From positions 15,194,966-15,258,965 of the forward strand of contig CM077832.1 in the NCBI GenBank assembly GCA_039720395.1: a stretch of 64,000 nt of DNA, read 5' to 3'. Source of the stretch: Liquidambar formosana (taxonomy: Eukaryota; Streptophyta; Magnoliopsida; Saxifragales; Altingiaceae). The translations under genes were made by a program, and so were the position numbers. The notes under the pieces were generated by a model that saw nothing but the letters and a program-made list of their open reading frames with translations, was not told where the DNA came from and did not search any database. Position 1 is the first letter of the stretch. The number at the start of each line of letters is the position of its first letter. Positions 43,951 through 56,628 of the stretch are shown piece by piece.

Positions 43951-44808
43951 TAGTCAGCTGCTTTTCTTCCAAAAGGAGCAGTCCCCATGGAGTTCATTGT
44001 AGATGGAGAAGTGACAATAGTCTATGCATACCCCGGAATGCCGAAACCAGAAAATCCCAATGCACCAACTCTTTTTGAATTGATGACCGATGATTTGGAC
44101 AATTGGTACACTTCGTCAGAATCAGAAGACGATATTGCTGATGGTTGTTTGACTTTTATCAGCAAAAGGAAAAAATATCGAAGGTCACCCCAGAGAAAGC
44201 AGGTAGATTTAGCATCAACATCAAAAATAGTCAACGTACTTCCTCTGCCAAATCCTCAAATGTGTATACCGGAGGCATTGTTAGTGAAACAAGAATAGTG
44301 TAATCTTGAAGAAGATAACCAAGGATGGACGATTATGTCTTGACGAAAACACTGCTTGTCGCCTCTACTTCCATCCATATCCTTAATGGAGAAGCCAGAC
44401 TATCCTGTAAAAAGGGGACGATCCCAACGTCGGCCAAGGCGAAGGGAGACTCTTAAAAATAAAGATATTAAGGTCGCATTGATGGAGAAAGAAGAAGTTA
44501 ATGAACATTCTCACTAGAAACCAATAACTCTACGAGAGTTCTTTCCAATGGATTACCTTCCAAAAGAATGTGTAGCCACATATGCCATCAGCGCTTGTGA
44601 GGAAGAACAACCTATAATAAGAGAGGACAACCAGTCAGAAGTGAAATATTTATCTCATGAGTTGTTCATCAATGCAAATGCCGTTGACGAAAAACTAAAA
44701 GATGTGTCACCTAATCTGAGTTTATCAAAAGTGCTTTCTTTGCCAGAGGAAACCCGCTCAGCATTAGTTCATATTCTGACAAATCCAGAAAAATATTGAG
44801 GCAAAAGC
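43951..44808 (+). pseudogene. Linker region between gag and protease of Element 2
   Basis: Fragments of open frame (43987-44298, 44548-44799) separated by stops. Acidic and low in recognisable motifs. It probably belonged to the continuous gag-protease frame. Confidence 0.5.
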
Positions 44809-45984
44809 GTGAATCAGGAAAGTAGGTCATTTTATGCAGATTGCATGTCAACAATCTCTTTTAGAGATGAAGATCTACAGTTAGGTTCTCATCCCCACAA
44901 CAGACCTCTTTATGTTCGTAGATATGCTCGAGAACACAAGATCACACGTATCCTAATTGATTGTGGGTTAGCTATAAATATCATGCCAATTCGGACAATG
45001 AAGTAGCCAGGGATGACCAAGGACGAGCTGTTAAAAAGCAGGTTAACGATCCAAGGTTTCAATCAAAAGGGGCAACGTACAATGGGTATGATTCGTGTTG
45101 ACATTGAAATTAGAGAATTGAAATCTTCGGCTCTCTTTCATATCATAGACTCTAAAGTATCTTATGAGTTGCTTTTGGGATGTCCATGGATGTATAAGAC
45201 AAGAGTTGTACCTTCAACATGGCATCAGTGCTTCAAGTATATCGGAGACGGTGAAGAGAAGCGGGTTGTGGCTGAAATTGAACCTTTTACTAAAGAAGAA
45301 GCACACTTTGCTGATGCTAAATTTTATGGTGATTCAGAGGTCATTCTAGAAGCTCTACCTCTCTCCATGCCAGAGGTCAAAGCCAAAGAAGGAAATCAAC
45401 AACATCCTCATTTACCAAAAACGGTAAAGGTCATCACACCATCAGAAGCAGCCCCTCAGACAACCCCGATACCTTACTCCACATTGAAGCTTCAAAGAAG
45501 AAAATTGCAAATCTCTTCTACGGATTCTTTGGAAAATCCTAAGTCATTGCTTTCCACAGATGACTTGAAGGTCTTGAAAGATGATTTTACTCTACCAATC
45601 TCAAACCTTACTGACCTGTCGATTTCTGAACCTTTAATAAAAGGCGTCGCAAAAGCTTCGACTTCTAGAAAAGTTGAATGTAACCCAAAGGTATGGTTCG
45701 ATCCTCAAGTCCAGAAGTTGTTTGAAAGTATTGGGTATGGAAAGGGAGAACCTCGTGAGCTCGGGAAACTTGATCCAGTGCTTGCTAGTGGGCAAGCTTA
45801 TGCATTAGCAGACAATCGAGAAGCTGTACAAGAAAGAGGCGAGTTAATACCACAACATAAATTTAGGATAGGCTATCGCCCAAATGGCCCTGTTTGTATC
45901 AAAGTAAAGAAAGCGTTATCAAATCCCATCATGATACAAATAATCAAAGTGCTAGAAGAAGAAAAAGATTCCTACCAAGGATGA
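44809..45984 (+). pseudogene. pro: Protease relic of Element 2
   Basis: The active-site region reads ILIDCGLAINIMPIRT (near 44955-45000), where related elements have a D-x-G-S-A form, so it is altered. A TAG at 45004-45006 splits it from the rest, which includes YELLLGCPWMYKTRV (about 45160-45200). A long charged tail follows to a TGA at 45982-45984. Confidence 0.75.
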
Positions 45985-46028
45985 AACCATTGTACAGAAT
46001 GTGCTAATTTCGGTGTTTGAGTGATTAG

Positions 46029-47335
46029 GTGATCAAGCTTCATCATCAAACCAACAAGCTTTGCTACAAAAACCTTCGGTGTTTTCCCGGCTTGGTTCAA
46101 AGTTGGTCACTCCCAAGTCAAGATCCCAAAAGCAAAATTTTAGAAGGCGTTACAGATATGGCCGCCAAAACAAAGAAAAAGGAGATTCTAGCCAACAAGA
46201 AGTCCTATGAAAGGTTGATGATGATCAACGGAGTTCAACTAATTCCATCAATCGATCTAAAACCCTTACTATTCGTCAACATCAATTAACAAAAGGTAAT
46301 AAAATGAAAAATCCAATTGATGTAGAAGTCAAAGATGAAAAGACTGTTGTAGTTAGCTATGTCAGAATTAAAGAAATACCTACAGAAGGGTCATTCTCAG
46401 ATGATTCATCTTCCGAAGATGAGCTTGAACGTGCACCTCGCACTTTTGAGGAAAGGGGGCAAGCCACTATTGATGATCTTAAAAAGTTGAATTTAGGGAC
46501 AGAAGAAGATCCGAGGCCCATCTTTGTCAGTACTCTTTTAAGTCCAGAAAAAGAAGCCGAATACTTTAAGCTACTTCAAGAATACAAAGATGTCTTTGCA
46601 TGGAGTTACAAAGAAATGCCTGGACTCGATCCCAAAGTTTCAATTCATCATCTTTCAGTGAAGCATGGTGTACGCCCTATTAAACAGTCCCAATGACGAT
46701 TCCGTCCTGAGTTGGTCCCATAGATTAAAGCAGAAATTAACAAGCTTATGGAAGCGGGCTTCATTTAAGAGGTTAAATATCCAACAGTGGATTGCAAATA
46801 TTGTCCCTATAAGAAAGAAGAATGGGCAGATTCGAGTCTGTGTAGACTTTCGTGATCTAAATCGAGCATACCCTAAAGATGATTTTCCATTACCCATTAC
46901 AGAACTCATGGTTGATGCAACTACTGGTCACGAAGTTTTGTCTTTTATGGATGGATCGTCTAGTTACAATTAAATTCGGATGGCCCCCAAAGATGAAGAG
47001 CTCACTGCGTTCCGTACTCCGAAGGGTATATTATTATAAAGTTATGCCTTTTGGACTCAAAAATGCTGGTGCAACATACCAATGAGCTACATAAAAAGGT
47101 CGAATGTTATGTTGACGACCTTGTTGTAAAATCAAGAAAACGCCAGGATCACTTGAGAGACTTTCATGATGTCTTTGACAGGCTTCGAAGATATCAACTA
47201 AAGATGAACCCATTGAAGTGTGCCTTTGGAGTTACTTCAGGGAAATTTCTGGGTTTCATCACCAGACACCAAGGCATTGAGATTAATCAGTCAAAAATTG
47301 ATGCTATTTAAAGTATACTTGAGCCGCGCAACCTC
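46029..47335 (+). pseudogene. pol: Reverse transcriptase relic of Element 2
   Basis: From 46304 the frame enters the RT, with KEMPGLDP, then VCVDFRDLNRAYPKDDFPLP (about 46840-46890), MDGSSSYN, VMPFGLKNAGATYQ and YVDD (about 47110). Stops at 46694-46696, 46721-46723, 46766-46768, 46971-46973 and 47309-47311, frameshifts, and a short deletion just before YVDD near 47085 make it non-functional. Confidence 0.85.
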
Positions 47336-47760
47336 CACGAATTGAGAAGTCTCCAAGGACAACTTGCATACATTCGAAGGTTCATGTTTAACCTTGCTGG
47401 GCGCTGTCATCCATTCAATCAGTTAATGAAGAAAAGTGTTCCATTCGAATGGAATGAATTATGTCAAAAGGCTCTTCAAAGCATAAAAGAATACCTCCTC
47501 AGGCCTCCAATGCTTATGGCCCCAACTCTTGGAAAACCACTTCTCCTATACATTGTTGCACGAGAACAGTTGTTAGGAGCTCTTCTAGCACAGGCTAATG
47601 CAGATGGAAAAGAAAACGCTCTGTACTACCTAAGTCAAACACTAGTTGGTGCAGAATTGAACTACTCACCCATTGAAAAGATTTGTCTCGTTCTCGTTTT
47701 CTCCACAAAGAAATTAAAGCACTACATGTTGTCACACATCATCCATCTTATCTCATAGGC
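47336..47760 (+). pseudogene. RNase H relic of Element 2
   Basis: LLGALLAQANADGKENALYY and STKKLKHYML match the first RNase H of plant Ty3/gypsy pol. The frame ends at TAG 47756-47758. Confidence 0.8.
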
Positions 47761-47779
47761 GGATCCAGTCAAGTACATC

Positions 47780-48457
47780 ATGTCAAGGCAAGTTCTTTCA
47801 GGGAAGTTGTCAAGATGGGCATTTCTCTTAATGGAATTTGATATAATTTTTATCCCACAAAGAGCAATTAAAGGGCAAGCTTTAGCTGACTTTTTAGCAG
47901 ACCATCCCCTTCCTACGGATTGGGAGCTTCCTGAGGACTTCCCAGATGAAGAAGTTTTTCATGTTGATGTTATTCCATCTTGGAAACTATACTTTGATGG
48001 CGCAACTCAACAATATGGTGCAGGTGCTGGGATTGTATTCATCACTCCTGAGAATGACGTCTTACTATTCTCCTTCACCCTAACCGAGTTATGCTCTAAT
48101 AATGTCGCGGAATTCCAAGCCTTGATTATTGTTTTAGAGATGGCTTTAGATATGAAACTTTATCAATTAGAGGTCTATGGCGACTCAAAGCTAGTAATCA
48201 ACCAACTCTCAGGCGAATATGAAGTTCATAAAGAGGACTTGATTCCGTATTGTCGTTATACCACTCGATTGATAGATCAGTTTGAAGAGATCGTGATTGG
48301 ACACCTTCCACGTGGAGAAAACAAACAAGCTGATGCTTTAGCTAATCTTGCCGCTCTACTTACACGATCTAACAATGAGTACATGTCAGTCCCGGTTTGC
48401 CGAAAATGGGTGGTACCATCTATATCATTAGCAGAGAGGAAAAGGAAAGCAATGTGA
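47780..48457 (+). pseudogene. Archaeal-type RNase H relic of Element 2
   Basis: LYFDGATQQYGAGAGIVFI (about 47985-48045), NNVAEFQAL, VYGDSKLVINQL and NKQADALANLA lie in one open frame. This is the second RNase H diagnostic of Tat elements. It is the best preserved part of Element 2. Confidence 0.85.
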
Positions 48458-49569
48458 TTTCAGTCTTTCAAGTTGAAAATCAAGATTGGAGACAACCACT
48501 TATTGACTACGTGCAATATGGTAACTTACCCAATGATCGACACCACAAGATTGAGATAAGGCGTCGAGCGCCTCAATTCATCTATTATAAAGATATACTT
48601 TATCGTCGTTCTTTCGATGGTGTATTTTTGCAGTGCTTAGGCGAAGAAGAAGCAGCCTAGGTATTAGAAGAGGTCCATTCTAGAATTTGTGGTGCTCATC
48701 AGTCAGGTCCTAAACTCCACTTTCGCATAAAGAGAATGGGGTATTATTGGCCTACAATGGTGCGAGACTCCATGGAATATGCAAAGAGGTGTCAAGCTTG
48801 CCAATTTCACGCAAATTTCATCCACTCATCACTAGAACCGTTGCACCCAACAGTAGCTTCTTGGCCCTTTGAAGCATGGGGACTTAACATGGTGGGACAA
48901 TTGAAAGCAAAATCCTCAGCTAGTCACATGTACATATTGGCAACAACTGATTATTTCTTAAAGTGGGTAGAAGCTATTCCACTCAAAGAGGTAAACAAGG
49001 AAGCAGTCACTGACTTCATAAGTACTCACATCATTTATTGATATGGTGTTCCACGCTTCATCATAACTGATAATGGGACTCCATTTTACAATTCCCTTAT
49101 GAAAAAGCTTTGTACACAGTTCGGCTTCACACAGCGTAACTCTTCCATGTATAATGCTCCAACCAATAGACTCGTTGAAGCGTTCAATAAAACCCTTTGC
49201 AATTTACTCAAGAAAGTAGTCTTTAAGTCGAAAAAGAATTGGCATGAAAGAGTTCAAGAAGCTCTTTGGGCATATCGAACAACTTTTCAGACACCGATGC
49301 AAGCTACTTCCTATTCTCTTGTGTATGGTGTGGAAGCTGTTCTCCCGCTCGAGTGTCAAATTCCTTCTTTAAGGATTGCTATACAGGAAGGCCTTACGCA
49401 TGAGGAAAATGCTCAGCTTCGCCTTGATAAATCGGAAGCATTGGATGAGAAGCGGCTAGAAGCACAACAACATTTGGAATGCTATCAAGTCTGTCTTTGT
49501 AGAGCTTTTAATAAGAAAGTTCGTCTTTGCTTATTCCAAGTGGGGGATCTAGTCTTAACTGTTCGATGA
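48458..49569 (+). pseudogene. int: Integrase relic of Element 2
   Basis: The finger region (VHSRICGAHQSG, then RCQACQFH), the catalytic core with ATTDYF, TDNGTPF and RLVEAFNK, and the C-terminal YGVEAVLPLE are present. Interrupted by TAG at 48658-48660, TGA at 49039-49041 and TGA at 49567-49569, with a frame change near 48457. Confidence 0.85.
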
Positions 49570-49785
49570 CTAATTGTGGTCTCACATCAAACTGGTGGCA
49601 AGTTTACATCCAAATGGGATGGCCCTTTTGTCGTAATAGAGGTTTACACCAATGGCGCATACAAGATAATGGATCAAGATGGTTTGAGGATTGGTTCTAT
49701 CAATGCAAAATTCTTGAAGTGCTTCTACGCTTGAGGTTCCATGATACTCCTAGCCCGCATGAGCCTAAACTGTGAACGGCCCCGG

Positions 49786-49812
<27 letters not shown>

Positions 49813-49816
<4 letters not shown>

Positions 49817-50075
49817 TGTTGGACTGAAAACTCGAAAAGGCGGTTCAAGCAAAAGTTAAGGCCAAAAAAAAAAAAAAAAAAAATCACATGCACACACACT
49901 TGAACTACGTAATGACTTGATCCCTTTCGGGTACGTAAGCAGCTTAGTATACCATCCTAGGTTCAATCACACCAACAATCAAAGCAATGTTTGCTACCTT
50001 TTTCCTTGAACTACGTAATGACTTGATCTCTTTGGGGTACGTAGGCAGTTTGGGATCTCATTCCAAGTTCAATCA
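49813..50075. repeat. Post-integrase module of Element 2, partly duplicated
   Basis: Poly-A, then CGAAAAGGCGGTTCAAGC with AAAAGTTAAGGC, as in Element 1. The unit CTTGAACTACGTAATGACTT ... GGGTACGTAGGCAG occurs twice (about 49901 and 50007). Confidence 0.6.
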
Positions 50076-50235
50076 ACCACAACAACAATATCATTTAAAA
50101 AGAGCAAGGGGCTAAAGAAAAAAGTACTGTCTTTTTATTTAAATAAAATGAACTGGCATGTACAGTCCCTAAAATGAATAAAAAAAGCATAGTCAAGATG
50201 AATAAAAAATACATGAATGAGATCTAAAGCTGAAA

Positions 50236-51279
50236 TTAAGGATTATCTACAATCCAATCGGTGTTAGCCACGTTTAGTAAGGCATTCTCCAAATCAATCC
50301 GCATCTGATCAATTTCCCACACTTCTGCAGCATTTTGTACCTGAGAGTCCTTAAGCTCAGCATACTCTTGGTCCTTTAACATGAGTTTTTCTTCAATTTG
50401 TTGTCACTGATCATGGAGAAGGTCAATCTTTGAAGCCAATTGACTCCTTTCATTTTCCAACTGGAGGATTTTAACTTCAATGTTAGCTACACCTACTTCA
50501 GCTTTGGATATCTCTTTGAATAACGTTGTATTTTGGGATTGAAAAGCAGATATCATACTTTGAGCAGAAGTCAACTTAATTTCCTTCTCTTCTGAAGTCA
50601 AATTAGAGGCATCTCCTGTATGTCTTAAAAGGTGAATGTCCACTTATTGCAGAAAAGACTCCATTTTTGTCACAAAAGAAGTAGCATCAACCTTGAAAGC
50701 TTCTTTGATGACTTCTTTAATTTCAGAAGACTTCTTGCTCCACCAAGCTCTCAACTGGGAGAAACCACCCTTCATACCATAGCTCAACTCTCCTCGCAGG
50801 AATAAAGGCAATGCAGATAGTATGATCGACTTTGCGTAGTCTTGGGAGACATTTAGTTGCAAAGGTGGCCCAATCATGGAAGAAAACTTTGGCATTAACT
50901 CCCTATGTTCTTGTGCGATTGGAGGAAGCTGTGAAGTTGAAGTAGCCCCCCTACTTACTTCAAGTTTGTTTGCTTCAATGATAGCTGTAACATCACCAAC
51001 ACTTGGATTGAACCCAAAATCAATTTCTTCCTCATTGATATGTTGGTGCTAAGTGTCCTGCAATCCTAAGATATCACCTCCAATGCTGCTAACATCTCCC
51101 TCAAAAAACTTGTGAAACATTTCATCACCATCCTCTCCTATTGTGTCAACAAGAGCTTCAACTACGTCACATTCTTTGTTCTGAAGATCAGAAAGATTGG
51201 AAATAGTTGCTAAAGTCGTAGAGTCTAGCACTGGGGGAAAGGCTTTAAAAAAATTTAGTGGATAAAAGAGGTGTGAGCA

Positions 51280-51325
<46 letters not shown>

Positions 51326-53737
51326 AAACAAACAAGAGGGAAGAATGTTTACCCACATTCTGGGTATAAGGGGACATTTCCAAGTCAACAGTGTTGGAAG
51401 TCAGATTCTCCGTACACCCTTTGCTCCCTTGGCGAGGTGCAACCTCTTGTGATTGAAGACGATTGAAATCCTACTCAATCACGATTGCTCTTTCTCGACA
51501 CCTTTCCTTTATTTCTTGGATTTCCTTAGCACAATAGGCATGTCCATCTGGGAATAAACTTTGTGTAGCACCAGAAGCTCGACGATTTACCCAAGTTATA
51601 AGAGGAGCATAATCACTATCATCTGATGAATGTGATGAAGTGGCTTCTACATCAACCACACGTGCAGGTACAACTGTAGATTGTGATTTTGGTCCGATAA
51701 TCTTCAATGTCTTGGCGGGAGGACGCTCCACATCAACTAAAGCAGTCTCAGGATGACTTCGCTTCTGAAACTTAACTTCTTTACTTGAAGTTTTGCTAGC
51801 TTTGCAGATGTGTTCCCGATCAATTTTGCCTTTGTCTTAGTCAATCTCAAATTCTTTACACTCACTAGTAAATAAAATGTGGTGATTAATGCTATCAAGC
51901 AACGGATTTGCTTCCTTCACCCACCAATCGAGATAACTCCTATCATATTGGCGCCTAATATGACTATGAGGATCAAAGATATGAAATTCTACATAACTGA
52001 GCGTTCTCGTGAGAAACAGCCACAAGCGAAACAAGGTAATGGCATCAGCATGAAGCTCAAGAGTTGAGGGAGTCCTAGGAAGTCGTTGATGAAAACCTTA
52101 CTGACGAGCAAAACGATGTGGACTGTACATCTCCATATCATAATTCAACCCATGATGAAACATTACATATCCAGGGCGAATACTTATCATGAATTCAAGA
52201 GTCTCCTTGGATCTCAATCCATTATCTCCTCATAATCCAGCTACAGCTCCGCTAGAAATTAGGCACCAGCAAAAGTCACTTTGTTCCATACCTCCTCAGA
52301 TGGTCTCTCGATTCCTTTTTGCTTCTTCCTCAAAAAACAAGAAAGCATTTAAAGTTCCCTGAAATCTCCGAATTAAAGGACTATCGGTATCATGGTTAAC
52401 TATGCTGTAGACATCTTGATAAAAATATAAACCAGTCCAAGCGTAGAGGAAGTGACCTGGGAAAAGAGAATTAGCAAATCCTAACTCATCATGCTGCCCC
52501 AAAGAGTAATATGTTTGGGATAGACCTCTGTAAATGCTTGCCAAGATAGGAGGAGCTAAGCTATATTCAATCCCGCTAGCCATACGAGAAGCTACTTTGA
52601 AAGTAGTTGGTCGAATCATATGATCTCCAGACGGAAGTAAAAATCGACAAATCCAGAATGCTAAATACGCTGCGAGCTCTACTTCATCTCTATCATTGCT
52701 GTCATATGTGCAACCCAGGCGAGAAAACGGATTAGCACCTCTTTCTTTCTTAGTTAGCGCTTTCAAGCGAAAAGGCTTTATGATATTTTTAGAAGGAAAA
52801 GGATTTTTGTTTTTGAAATAAACTGCACCAACATTGCCCTTCTACTCTTTAAGTCGTTGGAGATCTGGAACACGATCAAAATTGGGGAACCAGAAGTCCA
52901 ACCAATCTGAGTGCTTGATTCGATCTACATTTTTCTCTAGAGTAATTAATGCAAATGCTTTGAATAGGTACAAGCATGACTTGGGTAGTATTTGGGGCCT
53001 TGGTCCTATCAACTCTTCTAAACTCGGGACAACTTCCTCGTAATATTCACCAAGAATCGGAAGCCCAGTGATCTGCCAAATATCCCAAAGAGAAATGACT
53101 ATTTCACCACAACCTGTGACAAAGGTATTAGTCTCGGGACACCAAACTTCACACAAGCGCGACACATACTTGTCGGTCTGCTGTAGTCATAAGTGGCTGA
53201 ATGAACTGCCAATCCAAGACTTTTTAAGCCTTTGTCAAGAGTAAGCTTGGTATGAATTCTTGCTAACCATTCCCAAAACCCATTCAGATACTGGAGTTCT
53301 CCCCTAGCATTAAGCGTGGTGCTCCATTTTGTCAATCTCTCACTAATCTTTTGTGCAATAAAAGGCTTAGGAGTGAAAGGAATTTGGGTATGATGAGGAA
53401 GAAGACATAATGAAGGGAGACGCCCAGGTATAATTGAATCCCCGTCATGCATTTGATTTGCCATGGGGAACTCACTAATAGTAGGCATATCAAGTCTTCC
53501 TTCATGCTGCAAATCTCTATAACCAAAAGGACCTGTCATAGCTCGATTCACAGCAAGTTTAAATGTCTTCCCCATGTTAGTTGAATGAGACTTCACACGT
53601 ACATGAGGAAAACATAGAAATTTTCTTTTTTGAGCTGGGTCTTCATGTTCTGTAATCCAACCTTCCACTGGTAGACTTGCTTGAGGTCGTGAAGATTTAA
53701 AAGTGTGTTTCGAACCCATTGCTGATGAAGATCCCAT
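50236..53737 (-). pseudogene. Antisense plant-mobile-domain gene relic of Element 2
   Basis: Read on the minus strand from ATG at 53737: an N-terminal part (53099-53737), a mobile-domain core (ISLWDIWQITGLPILGEYYEE about 53040-53100, then AYLAFWICRFLLPSGDHMIRP about 52600-52670 and GIEYSLAPPILASIYRGL), an acidic linker, and a C-terminal coiled-coil-like region (50404-50643 and on to a TAA at 50236-50238, after an in-frame stop). Many frame changes and stops break it. The sequence resembles the plant mobile domain (aminotransferase-like family). It lies where Element 1 has its intact antisense ORF. Confidence 0.75.
51282..51324 (+). repeat. Poly-A tract within the antisense relic
   Basis: About 43 A, which would read as poly-Phe on the minus strand and marks a likely disruption. 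Confidence 0.85.
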
Positions 53738-53782
53738 CTTTCTATTAAAAAAAAAAAAAATTGTTACATGGTGACAATTATA

Positions 53783-53819
<37 letters not shown>

Positions 53820-53822
<3 letters not shown>

Positions 53823-54535
53823 GGTACAAAGCGACTCTAACTCAAGTCACCCCAATACAAAGTGACTACGCCCTAAGTTGCCCGGTACAAAGTGACTCCA
53901 ACTCAAGTCGCCCCGGTACAAAGTGACTACGTCCCAAGTTGCCTGGTACAAAGTGATTTCAATTGAAGTCACCCCAGTATAAAGTGACTCCATTCCAACT
54001 TGCTTGGTACAAAGTGACTACATTCCAAATTGCCTGGTACAAAGTGACTCAACTCAAGTCGCCTCAGTACAAAGTGACGACGTTCTAAGTTGCTCGGTAC
54101 AAAATGATTCCAATTGAAGTCGTCTCGGTATAAAGTGACTCCATTCCAACTTGCTTGGTACAAAGTGACTACATTCCAAATTGCCCAGTACAAAGTGACT
54201 CTAACTCAAGTCGCCTCGGTACAAAGTAACCACGTCCCAAGTCGTTCGGTACAAAGTGACTACATCTCAAATTGCCCAATATAAAGTGATTCTAATTCAA
54301 GTCGCCCTGGTACAAAGTGACAACGTCCCAAGTTGCCCGGAACAAAGTGATTCCATTCGAACCTGTCCGGTACAAAGTGACTATGTTTCAAATTGTCCGA
54401 TGGTACAAAGTGACTCTAACTCAAGTCGCCCTGGTGCAAAATGACTACGTCCCAAATTACCCAATATAAAGTGACTCTAATTCAAATCACTCAATACAAA
54501 GTGATCACATTCCAAATTGTTCATTACAAAGTGTG
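53820..54535. repeat. ~30-bp minisatellite of Element 2
   Basis: About 23 units with consensus close to GGTACAAAGTGACTACGTCC plus CAAGTTGCC, period 30-31 bp, in alternating subtypes (ACGTCCCAAGTTGCC and CCAACTCAAGTCGCC). It lies just upstream of the antisense relic, as the hairpin array does in Element 1, but is unrelated in sequence. Confidence 0.9.
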
Positions 54536-55205
54536 TCATGCCAAGCAAATTGATAGCCTGACTCAAGGTGAGTATGATTATTCTTCCCAAAAAAAAAAAA
54601 AGGGGTGGGCCAAAGTGAATTCACAGGATTATTCGCATAGTGACTTTCACATAGTCTATTGTGATTATTTATTCTTCAAAAAAAAAAAAAAAAAAAAAAG
54701 GGTGAAGTGAACTCACGTTGACTTTCAAATAAGTCTACTCTGATTATATATATATATATATATTAAAAAAAAGAAAAAAGAAGGGGGAAAAGAAGAAGGA
54801 ATCTTCCTTCACGTGGTGAGTCTATTGGCAGAAAAGTAAAAATAAGAAAAAAAAAAAGGTATACATGTTTACCTTTTTTGCTGGTTTGTGTTGAAGAAGA
54901 GTCAACTTGACTTGATAGAGGGAGATGTGCTCTTCAACTTCAGAAAGCAGGTAAAACTACACTTCCTTTAGCTGAAATACAATGGACAAAAAGAGACTAA
55001 TAGTTTCTTTTTACCACCATATTTATAAGAGTAAAATTCTGAAAGGATTTTATATTGACTTGGAGTCCTTAATGAATTTGACTTCTGTGTAGATTACCAA
55101 GGATATAATTCCATGTATCTTCACATATGGTATATTCATAAGTCTTGCTCTTAATGGGATAATTCGATACTCATTCACCTATACTAAAGTATTTAGGCAA
55201 AACAA
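54536..55205. other. 3' untranslated region of Element 2
   Basis: Poly-A tracts, TA repeats near 54745 and no ORF. It leads to the polypurine tract. Confidence 0.5.
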
Positions 55206-55207
55206 GT

Positions 55208-55221
55208 ATCGAGGGGGCATT
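55208..55221 (+). promoter_or_regulatory. Polypurine tract of Element 2
   Basis: ATCGAGGGGGCATT directly before the 3' LTR. Confidence 0.6.
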
Positions 55222-55837
55222 TGTAGACATCAAAATAATTATAATAATTAAATTGGACCCCAAACTATTTCAAGCCCAATAATATCAAGTCTTTAAATTT
55301 ATTATGGGTTGAATAGAATCCAATTATTACAATAAGTACAAAGCCCAATTAGATCCATAAAAAAAGATGGACCTAGGAGTGTGGCCCAAGGCCCTCCAAG
55401 TTTATACTTTCCAAAATTACCCTTACTAACAAGGGTATTTCAAGTAATTTGGAATAACCAGCCCTCTAGCTTTATAAATAGTGGGTGAAGGGAGGTCACA
55501 CCACACAGAAAAATCATTTCAACTCTTGGAGACTTGAAGACTTGAAGACTAGAAGAGATTTGAAGCTTGAAAATTCTCCAACTCAAAGAAGCATCCATTT
55601 TTCACAGCCGAGTACGCGCAAAGCCCGAAGTGAAGAAGTAACTCTCCATATTCCGAAGTGCAAAGAGTACGCCACGTAGTTTTCGTTTTCAACAACTTGA
55701 CCGTTGACTATCAATCAGAGGCCACTCATACGTACGAGTGCAATCCAAGAGAGTTCATCCCATTTCATTTTACATCAAAACTATAATTTGTACTCTTATT
55801 TTATGTTAATATTAATACACGAAATTTGCTATCTATA
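55222..55837 (+). repeat. 3' LTR of Element 2
   Basis: 616 bp. About 40 differences from the 5' LTR, many C/T or G/A. The terminal CA has become TA. Confidence 0.95.
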
Positions 55838-55842
55838 ATATG
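55838..55842 (+). repeat. Target-site duplication of Element 2, right
   Basis: atatg against gtatg on the left; one change. Confidence 0.65.
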
Positions 55843-56628
55843 ATACCTTATGGTAGGATAGGAAGATCAAGGAACTGGTATATTTTGATGTATACATAGT
55901 GGAACAATTCAACCCACGCAAAAAAATAAAAAATAAAAAATAAAATAAAATTCCCCAAGAGCAGAATACTCCATTTTGCGGAGTAAATGGTCGTCCTATA
56001 ACCATCAATTGCCCATATCTTTCTCAAAAAAACTCTCAATGGCACCCCTCGATATCCACCAATTAAAGCGGTTCATCGAAGTGGTACGGCACCTTCCACA
56101 GAGACTCGCCCACGCTTGTATCATTTCACCTGTAACTTCGAAAACTCCACATAATGACGTAACACAAGCGACAAGAAAGAAGAAGAGCCCTTTTTTTTTT
56201 TTTTCATTTTGGATACCACAAACGACAACTTAATTGGTTAAGGTATTACATATGAAACTGCAACTTTTAGACAATTGCATCATAAATGACACTATACTAT
56301 GCTATCATAAAATGAGAAACCGAAGAGTCTCATGCCGAAGGAAAGCTTTTTCAGTTGATATCAACCTGAACGAAAGTTCCAATTAAAAAGAAAAATTATC
56401 CAAAGCCCAATATAAAGTGGCTGATGCAGAAAATATGGATCGTGTTGCATGATTCATTTTTTGTTTCTCAAAAATAAATAAATAAATAAAAATTGATGAT
56501 CTGATCCGATGAAGATTCATGGTGGCTTCCACACCAGATACGTGTATTTCTATTAATGATGTCAACCGATAGAGAGGATAACCGAACTCCATTTGGAACT
56601 TGAAGCCCTAATTTGTGCTGAAAACGTA
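55843..56628. other. Host block downstream of gene 4
   Basis: Matches 13368-14242. It includes the duplicate of the short open frame at 56039 (MAPLDIHQLKRF...). Bases 56340-56620 are about 99 percent identical to copy 1 although non-coding. The 69-codon minus-strand frame 56383-56592 is present in copy 1 too, but only because the DNA is. Confidence 0.5.

Larger units (their letters stand above)
41400..55837 (+). mobile_element. Element 2: old, decayed Tat-type Ty3/gypsy LTR retrotransposon
   Basis: 14,438 bp with 616-bp LTRs, primer site, gag, protease, RT, RNase H, archaeal-type RNase H, integrase, an antisense plant-mobile-domain relic, a minisatellite and a polypurine tract. The order matches Element 1. 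Coding regions carry many stops and frameshifts. The LTRs differ at about 40 of 616 positions by hand count, roughly ten times Element 1, so it is much older. Confidence 0.95.

Noticed and set aside
53969..54193. 74-codon minus-strand frame
   Set aside because: Translation of the ~30-bp minisatellite.
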